From an archaeon (GTDB taxonomy: Archaea > Micrarchaeota > Micrarchaeia > Norongarragalinales > SBBD01), in the NCBI GenBank assembly GCA_005239845.1, contig SBBD01000086.1, positions 1-6,319 on the forward strand: a stretch of DNA of 6,319 nucleotides, written 5' to 3'. The notes under the pieces were generated by a model, which saw only the letters and a list, made by a program, of their open reading frames with translations, did not search any database and was not told where the DNA came from. A program made the position numbers and the translations under genes. Every line of letters begins with the position of its first letter. Within the stretch, counting starts at the first letter, position 1. Positions 1 through 5,330 of the stretch are shown here, one piece after another.

Positions 1-47
1 ATATTGCCGAACACAATAAGCATTGCAAGGTGATTGGTTTTGGTTAA
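1..47 (+). CDS. 3' end of an unidentified + strand gene (partial)
   Basis: The frame starting at base 3 is open from the window edge to a TAA at 45-47 and reads IAEHNKHCKVIGFG. I do not recognise the family from 14 residues. Support for a gene ending here is positional: a strong + strand hairpin terminator lies 45 bases downstream, and the other two + frames stop earlier (TAA at 17-19 and TGA at 31-33). In the +1 frame the DNA directly after the stop codes for a very basic tail (KKKGKKKKRR, then TAG at 76-78). The real protein could therefore end at 78 if there is a base error or a frameshift near 43-46. Alternatively, a tiny separate basic peptide could start at TTG 40-42 behind the Shine-Dalgarno-like AGGTGA at 28-33. 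Which frame is used cannot be settled here. Confidence 0.35.
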   Translation, partial: IAEHNKHCKVIGFG

Positions 48-91
48 GAAGAAGGGCAAGAAGAAAAAGAGACGATAGATTTTGGCTCTGA

Positions 92-114
92 AGGGGGCGT
101 AAGCCCCCCTTTTC
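92..114 (+). terminator. Hairpin terminator of the first + strand gene
   Basis: GGGGGC at 93-98 pairs perfectly with GCCCCC at 103-108 around a GTAA loop, which is a GNRA-type tetraloop closed by C-G. It is followed by CTTTTCTTT. The layout is that of an intrinsic terminator and it lies just after both candidate stops of the upstream gene (47 and 78). Archaeal RNA polymerase needs mainly the T tract, so the stem may also protect the 3' end. Confidence 0.75.
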
Positions 115-122
115 TTTATACT

Positions 123-149
123 CAATTAAAAAAACGGATTTTTTTATTG
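123..149. terminator. Symmetric A7/T7 stem-loop between convergent genes
   Basis: CAAT (123-126) plus A7 (128-134) pairs with T7 (139-145) plus ATTG (146-149) around a CGGA loop, with T127 bulged: an 11-bp inverted repeat. It gives a T7 tract on both strands and sits between the convergent first gene (+) and the lipoprotein gene (-), so it can serve as a bidirectional terminator. A shorter relative occurs at 4467-4484. Confidence 0.55.
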
Positions 150-182
150 TGTTTTTTCTTTCAACCCCCATCCTTTGCTGTG

Positions 183-217
183 AAAAAAAAAGCCTTCGAC
201 AAGCGGAAGAAAAAAAA
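183..217 (-). terminator. T-tract terminator of the lipoprotein gene
   Basis: On the minus strand a T8 tract (217-210) begins immediately after the TAG stop at 220-218, and a T9 tract (191-183) follows 18 bases later. Only a weak 4-bp stem lies between them. Runs of T on the non-template strand are the main termination signal of archaeal RNA polymerase, so these are the likely first stop sites, backed up by the element at 123-149. Confidence 0.55.
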
Positions 218-1387
218 CTACTTCACAGGTAGCCCCGAGAGCTTGAAATACGACTGCAGGGGTGCAGGCCCCCATTCTTCCCCCAACAAGAAAGACGCGC
301 CGGGCGTGCGCTGGCTCTCGTTCAAAGGCCCGGGGGTTTCGAAGGCGCCTAATTCAAAGGACCCCGAAGTGCTTTGCACGACGAACCAGTATTTTCCTGG
401 CTGCAGGCGCGTGGGAACGTCCAGCGAGACGCGAAAAGGCTGAAGGGAAGAGGGAAGGACGACGAGGCCGCGCTGCGCTTTCACCTCTATCGTGCTGGAC
501 ACGTTCCCGTACAAGTTCGCGGGCCGTATCTGGAAGGAAAAGTCCCCGCTAGGACGGTCCTCGAGCTTCCGCGCGTACACTTCCACGCTTTTTACTTCTA
601 TGGGATTAGCAACGTAGAAGGCGCGCGCGTAGTGCAGGTCCCGATCCACGGAAACAGGGCGTACTTCCTGCGAGGGAAAGAAGCCCAGAGGCGAGACGTT
701 CAAAACCAGCGCTCGTCCGTCGTTGGAAACGTCTTGAGGCTGCAGGGAGGAAATCGTGGCGGTGACGTTGCGGGGGCCGTCCACGTCTGCCAGCCAGGAA
801 AACTCGGCTTGGGTTTGCTCAGGAAAGCGCAGTGTGGCGAGACCCAGGAACTTTTTGCCGTCGTGCAACGTCACGTTAACCGAATCAATGGATTCAAAGC
901 CCTTGCACGTGCCCCGGGAATACCGCAACGGAAAAACCAAGCGGTAGCGCTGGGAGAGCTGCATGTCGGATGGGAGTTCGGGGCCTGCAAACGAGACGTC
1001 CGCTTTCGTGCAGGAAGGAGAAACAGCGGAAGACGATTTTTTCTTCCAGGCGTAGTACGAGCCGACGTCTCCGGCAAGGTCGCGGAGCGTGTACAACGTT
1101 TCAAGCTCGGGGTCGCGGGAATCCGCAAAAACGGGGAGTCCTGCCAGCGTGCCGTTCAGGCGCGTGAGTTCGGGGAAGCCGGGGACGGCGCGGCGCGTGT
1201 TCTCGTAAGAGGCGTCGCCATAGGCTCCTTCCAAGGGAAGCGGCTGGAGGGAAGAGGTGGCAGAAGGCGAAGGGGAAGGAGTGCTGGGCGGCGCACCGAG
1301 GCATCCAAGCAAGAGGAACGCAAGCAAAAGGAAGCCGAGAAGCCTTGGGGAAGGCAAACGCAATCCAGCAAACTCGGGAAAGGGCAT
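218..1387 (-). CDS. Secreted archaeal lipoprotein, unknown function
   Basis: The 389-residue protein (from ATG 1387) begins with a lipoprotein signal peptide. Residues 1-15 contain two arginines, 16-28 are hydrophobic (LLGFLLLAFLLLG), and the lipobox LLGC puts the lipid-bearing cysteine at 29. A Pro/Ser/Thr-rich linker (32-50) follows, as in proteins tethered outside the membrane. The rest is rich in beta-prone segments and has six N-glycosylation sequons (N78, N171, N207, N230, N295, N356) and one further cysteine pair (C126, C161) that could form a disulfide. Residues about 265-350, ending in the LQPGKYWFVV stretch, look like a beta-sandwich binding or anchoring domain, but I cannot name a family. 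The frame stays open to GTG 1480; the 31 extra residues would add a second hydrophobic stretch before the signal peptide. ATG 1387 is preferred because a TATA-like box lies about 25 bases upstream, giving a leaderless mRNA. TTG 1363 (381 residues) remains possible. It follows the S-layer gene and may associate with that layer (inference). Confidence 0.8.
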   Translation of the reverse strand: MPFPEFAGLRLPSPRLLGFLLLAFLLLGCLGAPPSTPSPSPSATSSLQPLPLEGAYGDASYENTRRAVPGFPELTRLNGTLAGLPVFADSRDPELETLYTLRDLAGDVGSYYAWKKKSSSAVSPSCTKADVSFAGPELPSDMQLSQRYRLVFPLRYSRGTCKGFESIDSVNVTLHDGKKFLGLATLRFPEQTQAEFSWLADVDGPRNVTATISSLQPQDVSNDGRALVLNVSPLGFFPSQEVRPVSVDRDLHYARAFYVANPIEVKSVEVYARKLEDRPSGDFSFQIRPANLYGNVSSTIEVKAQRGLVVLPSSLQPFRVSLDVPTRLQPGKYWFVVQSTSGSFELGAFETPGPLNESQRTPGASFLLGEEWGPAPLQSYFKLSGLPVK

Positions 1388-1408
1388 GCAAGGCAGGAGC
1401 CATGGCGG

Positions 1409-1417
1409 AAATAAAAG
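1409..1417 (-). promoter_or_regulatory. Candidate TATA box of the lipoprotein gene
   Basis: The minus strand reads CTTTTATTT, an archaeal TATA-like octamer, centred about 26 bases upstream of ATG 1387. At the usual archaeal distance of about 25 bases, transcription would start at or beside the start codon, so the mRNA would be leaderless. This agrees with the lack of a Shine-Dalgarno sequence there. It is a weak match in moderately GC-rich DNA. Confidence 0.45.
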
Positions 1418-1560
1418 GGTTGTGCTCTCGAACCATGCGCCTACAGGACATGCAAAGACAGGAAAAGGAGGAAGGAACACGCGGGCCTGAGACGTAAAGG
1501 TAACGCGTTGAAAAGCAGCAAAAAGAAAGAGAGTTTAGGAGAAAAAGAGGAAAGTGGGGG

Positions 1561-1629
1561 GTTTAGAAAAACCAAAAAAAATCAGGAAAAGAAAAAATAA
1601 AAAATAAAGAAAGGGGGTTTTAGCCCCTT
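1561..1629 (-). terminator. S-layer gene terminator: short hairpin and long T-rich tract
   Basis: On the minus strand AAGGGG (1629-1624) pairs with CCCCTT (1616-1611) over a 7-base loop; the stem overlaps the last codons and the TAA stop of the S-layer gene. About 45 T-rich bases follow, including runs of 6, 6 and 8 T. This should end or sharply reduce transcription before the lipoprotein gene, which appears to have its own promoter. The remaining stretch 1418-1560 shows no gene that I can support. Confidence 0.7.
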
Positions 1630-4178
1630 ACGGCGTCGCGGTTGTCCGCCAGCCAGCTCACGAGAGCGGTGGCGGCCGTCTGCGTGTCGGCAGCCGTGTA
1701 ACCGGCTACGACCACTTTCGAGCCCATGACCTTGACGACGGCATCCGATCCTTGAGAGATCGCGATTCCCGTGCGTTGGGTCAGCGAGTTCGCGGCAGGC
1801 CCTCCTACGAGGACGAGGCTGTCCGTGGCCGAAGCGGCGGGGTCGTTGTCGAAGAGCACCATGGGTCCCGACAATTCCGTCACGACGGCGGCGTTCGCCA
1901 CGCTGGGCCTGAGGCTGTCCGTGCCGGAAAGGCCCGGGGCAACTCCCGTGTCTTCTTCAGCGACGGCGGCATCGGCCATGATCTCCTTGACCTTGACGGA
2001 ATAGCCTCCGCCAATGTCCTTCGAGTCGCCTTCCGCCAGCGTGTAGTCCGCCTCGTTCGCCGAAGCGCTCACTCCAGCAGCCGTCAACGTGTACTTGGCG
2101 TGGGCAATCGTCATCGGGTAGTTGAAGCTCACCGAAGAGGACGAGATGCTATTGAACACGCCTCCGCGGCGGCTCGTGTAGCCCGGGTCAAATTGCCCAA
2201 GGCTCATCGTGGCGTTCGTTGCGGTGAATGGGTTCAAGTCGTCGTAGCCGATCTTGTCCACCGTCGTGCTGGCCATCGAGTTCACGAGTTGGCGCAGGTT
2301 TCCATCGTACTGGATGTTCCAGTGGAAGTTGTTGTTTCCATGGCCTGCAGCCGTTCCGTTCGCATCCTCCGTGATCTCGGGCAGGATGAAGACGGTGTGG
2401 TTGTTGCCCGTGGTTGTATTTCCACCCGCACCCGATGCTCCTTGGAAGGAGAAGTTGGCCGTGATGTTCGCGGTTTCCGTCGCACTGTAGTAGTACGACA
2501 GACCCGTTCCGTTCAGAAACACGTAGGCCCCGCTCGATGTGCTCTGGTTGCTGATGTAGACGTTGGCGTTCTCATCGTAGTAGAACGCCTGTCCCTTCGA
2601 AATGGCGACGGAACTGTTCGTAGTGGACAAGAGCACGTAGACCGTGGCGACATTCTTGGCCAACTGGAAGGCGTTGCTCCTCCCGGAAGTGATGGACATG
2701 AAGTCTCCCCTGGCCGTGTGCTGCCATGTGCCGTTGTTGAAGGCCAACGACAAGTCCTTCTGCACCGTGAAGGTCAGCGAGTCGGTCGCCGGCGTTTCCA
2801 AGCCGAGGAAGTTGAACTTGTACCCCGGAATGCCCTTGATCATGTCGATGGACGTTCCGGCAGCCAAGTCTTGGTTCATGGGGCTTTTGTAGGTCTGGTC
2901 GATGTCATTGTAGACTTGAATCTTGGAAATGGCGTCCGAACTGCCTACGACTCCGGAAACGATGATGGTTCTCCAGCCCTTGCTTCCGCCGACCGCTCCG
3001 CTGATTTCCTGGTTGTTAGTCAAGTCCAACTTGTTAGAGAACAAGCTGACGTCCGCATAGGCTTCCTTGGCGAAAGCGCCCGGGAAGGCCTTGTTGACCT
3101 TGACCACAAGGTTGTTGGCTTCCGAAATCGTCGTTGAACCCGATCCTTCGTCCACGGTGATCTGCTTGATCACGTTGCCGTCCTTGTCAGCCACGGTGAA
3201 CGAGACGCGGGGCAGCGAAGTGCCTCCTGTTCCATAACCGAATCCGGACAAGTCCACCAGCGTGATGGTGTAGCCGTCAGGCGTGGTTGCAGAGTCTCCG
3301 ACGCGCATAATTTCCTTGTGCTGGATTTCCTTTCCAAGAACGACTTGCGAGACATAGCCGGCCGCGTTGGAAGTATAGTCCATGAGGGTCCACTTGTCTC
3401 CCAAGAACGTGATGCGCACGTTGTTCTTGCTGACCTTGTTCGACTCCGCGCAGTTGGTCGAGTTTTTGCTCGTATCCAAGCAGAGCGGGATGGGGTCAGC
3501 AAAGATGGCTTCGTAGGCCGTCTTGGAGTCCTTGGCCATCAACTTCTTGGCGTTCGTGTCGTATTGGGTGTTGGCGTACAGGTAGATTTTCTGCTCTTCC
3601 TTTGATGTGGTTCCCGTCTTCCCATGGAAGTCAATCTTGCCATCACTTGCCAAGTCCTTGTGGGGAGCCAGCACGGCTGTCAAGTCTTTGGTAACGACTT
3701 TCGGGCCCGTCGTAGAACCAAAGGACGTGTTCGTCAAGCCGCTGAAGCTCGTTGTAAGGGAGCGGGTCGTGTCCGGGTTGTAGTCCAAGCGGTCATTGAC
3801 ATAGGTAGTCATGCTGAAGGCAGAGGCCGGGTTGACGCCGGGCGTGGTGACGGTCAATACGACTTGCTTGTTGGTCAAGTCGCACGAACCAGCAGCTCCA
3901 CCCGCACCGCACGAGAGCTGGTCGATGCCCAGCACCGTAACGGGTTGGTCATTGTAAGCCAGGTTTCCCAGCATTGCAGCGATGTTACCCGCAGCAACGG
4001 CATCGGAAGCCGCAGCTCCACTTCCTACGACGACTTTGACGTTGGGCTCTCCGTTCGTGAAGAACGGGAACGAGCTCAAGCCAGAGCTGTCGACTTGCAC
4101 TGCTCCTGCGAGGGCGGCACCTACCAGCGCCAAGCCCGCTGCAGAGGCAGCGACTTTCTTTACGTTGAGACTTCTCAC
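1620..4178 (-). CDS. Archaeal S-layer protein
   Basis: This is the major surface-lattice protein, 852 residues from GTG 4178. Residues 1-26 form a signal peptide (MRSLNVKK, then a hydrophobic alanine-rich core, likely cut after AGA at 24-26). The mature start matches the archaeal S-layer N-terminal domain: NVKVVVGSGAAASDAVAAGNI (46-66) is its typical opening. Around 280-390 lies the usual beta-rich repeat with DGYTITLVDL and VADKDGNV. The C-terminal S-layer domain closes the protein: LVLVGGPAANSL (788-799) and VVVAGYTAADTQTAA (822-836). No C-terminal membrane helix or PGF-type sorting signal follows, as in methanococcal S-layer proteins. There are 12 N-glycosylation sequons, 10 of them between 482 and 655, and four cysteines (90, 99, 233, 243) that could form two disulfides. 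The frame is open to ATG 4316, but GTG 4178 has a strong Shine-Dalgarno five bases upstream and puts the signal peptide at the N-terminus. High expression is expected from the promoter, long leader and strong RBS. Confidence 0.93.
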   Translation of the reverse strand: MRSLNVKKVAASAAGLALVGAALAGAVQVDSSGLSSFPFFTNGEPNVKVVVGSGAAASDAVAAGNIAAMLGNLAYNDQPVTVLGIDQLSCGAGGAAGSCDLTNKQVVLTVTTPGVNPASAFSMTTYVNDRLDYNPDTTRSLTTSFSGLTNTSFGSTTGPKVVTKDLTAVLAPHKDLASDGKIDFHGKTGTTSKEEQKIYLYANTQYDTNAKKLMAKDSKTAYEAIFADPIPLCLDTSKNSTNCAESNKVSKNNVRITFLGDKWTLMDYTSNAAGYVSQVVLGKEIQHKEIMRVGDSATTPDGYTITLVDLSGFGYGTGGTSLPRVSFTVADKDGNVIKQITVDEGSGSTTISEANNLVVKVNKAFPGAFAKEAYADVSLFSNKLDLTNNQEISGAVGGSKGWRTIIVSGVVGSSDAISKIQVYNDIDQTYKSPMNQDLAAGTSIDMIKGIPGYKFNFLGLETPATDSLTFTVQKDLSLAFNNGTWQHTARGDFMSITSGRSNAFQLAKNVATVYVLLSTTNSSVAISKGQAFYYDENANVYISNQSTSSGAYVFLNGTGLSYYYSATETANITANFSFQGASGAGGNTTTGNNHTVFILPEITEDANGTAAGHGNNNFHWNIQYDGNLRQLVNSMASTTVDKIGYDDLNPFTATNATMSLGQFDPGYTSRRGGVFNSISSSSVSFNYPMTIAHAKYTLTAAGVSASANEADYTLAEGDSKDIGGGYSVKVKEIMADAAVAEEDTGVAPGLSGTDSLRPSVANAAVVTELSGPMVLFDNDPAASATDSLVLVGGPAANSLTQRTGIAISQGSDAVVKVMGSKVVVAGYTAADTQTAATALVSWLADNRDAVRG

Positions 4179-4183
4179 GCGTC

Positions 4184-4190
4184 TCACCTC
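4184..4190 (-). promoter_or_regulatory. Ribosome binding site that sets the S-layer start
   Basis: The minus strand reads GAGGTGA, complementary to the 3' end of archaeal 16S rRNA, then a 5-base spacer and GTG at 4178-4176. The motif itself contains an in-frame GTG (4187), which has no Shine-Dalgarno of its own. The site selects GTG 4178 over the longer frame from ATG 4316. Confidence 0.8.
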
Positions 4191-4279
4191 GATACTTTTT
4201 GGGCCGCGCTTCCCTGCGGCAAGAGGGTCCACAAGTGCGGGAGGCACCCGTGCTGCAACGCTCCAGGATTCCACCCAGC

Positions 4280-4335
4280 AAGCGGTTGCACAATCAAGAC
4301 AACGCCTGCTCGGCATGCACAGTGCAGAACCGCTT
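4280..4335 (-). other. Stem-loop structure in the S-layer mRNA leader
   Basis: In the minus-strand RNA, AAGCGGTT (4335-4328) pairs perfectly with AACCGCTT (4287-4280). After a two-base bulge, GCAC (4325-4322) pairs with GTGC (4291-4288). Inside, ATGCC (4316-4312) pairs with GGCGT (4306-4302) around a five-base loop, with one T-G wobble. The result is a three-tier hairpin of 17 pairs in the predicted 5' UTR, about 100 bases before the S-layer start. A second small hairpin (AGCCG/CGGCT, 4342-4360, five pairs) lies upstream. Possible roles are mRNA stability or translational control; it does not fit a tRNA and I recognise no known riboswitch class. Confidence 0.5.
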
Positions 4336-4408
4336 TTCCTACGGCTCGATATTAAAGCCGGAGGGAGTGGGTTCCCGTCACATTGCGTAGCAGATGGCTG
4401 AAAGCCCC

Positions 4409-4416
4409 TATTTAAG
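4409..4416 (-). promoter_or_regulatory. S-layer promoter (BRE and TATA box)
   Basis: The minus strand reads CTTAAATA, a good archaeal TATA box, directly preceded by a purine-rich BRE (GGAAAAG, about 4423-4417). A start about 25 bases downstream falls near 4387, so the S-layer leader would be about 210 bases. This is the best TATA match in the gap upstream of the S-layer gene. Confidence 0.7.
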
Positions 4417-4433
4417 CTTTTCCTTTGCCGCCT

Positions 4434-4443
4434 GTCAATTGAC
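4434..4443. promoter_or_regulatory. Palindrome just upstream of the S-layer promoter
   Basis: GTCAATTGAC is a perfect 10-bp palindrome centred about 26 bp upstream of the TATA centre and roughly 50 bp upstream of the predicted start. The spacing suits an activator or other dimeric regulator. No regulator gene is in the window, and a 10-bp palindrome can arise by chance. Confidence 0.3.
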
Positions 4444-4466
4444 GAAAACCATTAAGCAAGGAGACG

Positions 4467-4484
4467 TAAAAAACGCCTTTTTTA
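4467..4484. terminator. A6/T6 stem-loop, terminator-like
   Basis: TAAAAAA (4467-4473) pairs with TTTTTTA (4478-4484) around a CGCC loop. It has the same design as the A7-CGGA-T7 element at 123-149. On the minus strand its T6 tract lies about 290 bases after the Pcc1 stop and about 50 bases before the S-layer TATA box, so it may insulate the S-layer promoter from upstream transcription. Confidence 0.4.
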
Positions 4485-4753
4485 GCTCTGAAAACCCTGA
4501 TTTAAAAAATGACGAAGTTGCCAGGCGGATAGGTAAAAACCCATGTTTTCGAATTTTCGTCTTTTGACGGAGAACTATGGGCGGGAAAGCTTAAAAACAA
4601 TATTGAACGATGCACGTGATGCACTTTAAGCGATTTTTTTACAGAAATAAAAATCAGGAAAGCAACCCACTAAAATAGACATAAATCCAATAGGATGCGC
4701 AAATATGGAACAAACCATGTATGGATAAAAGACTGAAAGACACAACGAATTAG
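4485..4753. other. AT-rich intergenic region between Pcc1 and the S-layer promoter
   Basis: I see no coding gene here: frames are short and broken on both strands. It holds TATA-like boxes on both strands (plus: GCTTAAAAAC near 4589-4598; minus: GCTTAAAG near 4631-4624), a small hairpin (CGTC-TTTT-GACG, 4558-4569) nested in a CCCAT/ATGGG pair (4540-4544 and 4577-4581), a T7 run on the plus strand (4634-4640) and a minus-strand TTTTTATTT tract (4653-4645) that may end the Pcc1 transcript. A small RNA is possible, but nothing matches a tRNA or a convincing C/D-box guide. Confidence 0.35.
4609..4624. repeat. Tandem GATGCAC repeat
   Basis: GATGCAC occurs twice with a GT spacer (9-bp period). Its core CACGTGATGCA (4613-4623) recurs at 4759-4769. 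The pair overlaps the region expected for transcription starts from the plus-strand TATA-like box near 4593, so it could be a regulator site; this is inference. Confidence 0.4.
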
Positions 4754-4769
4754 TGCGTCACGTGATGCA
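4754..4769. repeat. Near-perfect 16-bp palindrome next to the Pcc1 stop codon
   Basis: TGCGTCACGTGATGCA is self-complementary except for one symmetric pair (G4757 against T4766), with a CACGTG centre. It directly abuts the TAA stop of the Pcc1 gene (4770-4772). The 11-mer CACGTGATGCA is shared with 4613-4623. It could be a protein-binding site or, in the Pcc1 mRNA, a 6-bp hairpin containing one wobble pair. Confidence 0.45.
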
Positions 4770-5006
4770 TTATTTTTTGAAGTCGAACGTGTCCTTCAAC
4801 ACTTTGAGGTCTCTTAATAGCGACGTAGCGTGCGCGCGAAGGGAAGTAAAGGAGTCGGCAATAATAGTGTACCGGAGGGCGCCTTGTTTTCGTGGAACGG
4901 TTTTTACTTGCAGGGATGCTTTCTTGTCTTTTTTTGAATGCACGACGCGAAGGGCTTGGCGCGCCTGTTTGGCATCCTTGAACTCAATCTCGAAAAGGAC
5001 TTGCAT
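4770..5006 (-). CDS. pcc1: KEOPS complex subunit Pcc1-like protein
   Basis: The 78-residue protein has the size and pattern of Pcc1. A first beta strand with FEIEF (5-9) is followed by a helix starting at KDAKQARQAL (10-19). A basic strand region comes next, then GALRYTIIADSFTSLRAHATSLLRDL (42-67), matching the family's conserved strand, acidic-Ser turn and Leu-Arg-Ala helix, then VLKDTF. Pcc1 dimerises and binds Kae1 in KEOPS, the cytoplasmic complex that makes N6-threonylcarbamoyladenosine at position 37 of ANN-decoding tRNAs; it also helps bind tRNA. The other subunits (Kae1, Bud32, Cgi121) are not in this window. ATG 5006 lies 23 bases after the pilin-like gene's stop, so the two are probably cotranscribed; no strong Shine-Dalgarno is visible. 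It is somewhat more basic than expected in the middle (HSKKDKKASLQVK). The assignment rests on motif resemblance in a short protein. Confidence 0.7.
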   Translation of the reverse strand: MQVLFEIEFKDAKQARQALRVVHSKKDKKASLQVKTVPRKQGALRYTIIADSFTSLRAHATSLLRDLKVLKDTFDFKK

Positions 5007-5029
5007 GGCAATAAGCCTTGGAAGCGCTT

Positions 5030-5248
5030 TTAGCTAGGAAGCGGAAGGGGGGTACTGGTGGGCGGAGGGCCTTCCGTGACCAGGATGGGCGTCGTATTCA
5101 AGGAGCCGATGACGTTGTTGGACGTCACATCCACCTGGTTTTCCGCGCTCCCGAAGAGCTGCACGCGGGCTACGGAGAACACGAGGGCGACGAACAACAA
5201 CGCGGCCCCCACGAGGAACACGTATTCAATGGAAGATTGGGCTTTCAT
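5030..5248 (-). CDS. Class III signal peptide protein (type IV pilin-like)
   Basis: The 72-residue protein starts MKAQSSIEYVFLVGAALLFV. This is a class III archaeal signal peptide: a short basic leader, the Gln-x-Ser-x-Glu-Tyr type motif and a following hydrophobic helix (residues 9-26). A prepilin peptidase of the EppA type would cut between A3 and Q4, leaving Q+1 and the conserved E+5. Proteins of this kind assemble into pilus-like filaments through the hydrophobic helix or remain as membrane-anchored surface proteins. The exposed part is only about 45 residues, with one sequon (N51) and an unusual proline-rich end (GPPPTSTPLPLPS), so it is more likely a minor pilin or small membrane protein than a major subunit. 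The upstream GGAGTGA (5265-5259) is a plausible, somewhat distant ribosome binding site. It lies between the zinc protein and Pcc1 genes. No peptidase or pilus ATPase gene is in view. Confidence 0.8.
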   Translation of the reverse strand: MKAQSSIEYVFLVGAALLFVALVFSVARVQLFGSAENQVDVTSNNVIGSLNTTPILVTEGPPPTSTPLPLPS

Positions 5249-5330
5249 GGCTTTTTTCTCACTCCACGCCTTGTTTTATGCGTTTACGCTCTTTCGGAAT
5301 GAACTTTTTTACTTCAATGGCTTTTTTAGG

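Noticed and set aside
374..1414. 346-codon open frame on the + strand opposite the lipoprotein gene
   Set aside because: The opposite strand encodes a coherent signal peptide, lipobox and sequons. This frame is Arg/Gly-rich with no recognisable domain and no ribosome binding site.
1388..1480. 31-residue N-terminal extension of the lipoprotein from GTG 1480
   Set aside because: It adds a second hydrophobic stretch before a complete lipoprotein signal peptide, and the TATA-like box at 1409-1417 lies inside it.
1752..3137. 461-codon open frame on the + strand opposite the S-layer gene
   Set aside because: It is fully antisense to a well-supported S-layer protein. Its product is Arg/Val/Gly-rich with no domain pattern, as expected from the complement of a gene with biased codon use.
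4179..4316. 46-residue N-terminal extension of the S-layer protein
   Set aside because: It would place a Cys/Trp/Arg-containing segment before the signal peptide and ignore the strong GAGGTGA site at 4184-4190.
4280..4335. tRNA gene in the S-layer leader
   Set aside because: The stem sizes, lack of a T-arm GTTCRA motif and lack of an anticodon arm do not fit a tRNA; it is treated as an mRNA leader hairpin.
3624..4355. 243-codon + strand frame crossing the S-layer N-terminus and leader
   Set aside because: It is a shadow of the S-layer reading frame extended by chance into the GC-rich leader; no motif or initiation signal supports it.
4485..4753. CRISPR array or mobile element in the intergenic repeats
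   Set aside because: Only two copies of an 11-mer and one short tandem are present, with no regular spacers, terminal inverted repeats or transposase.
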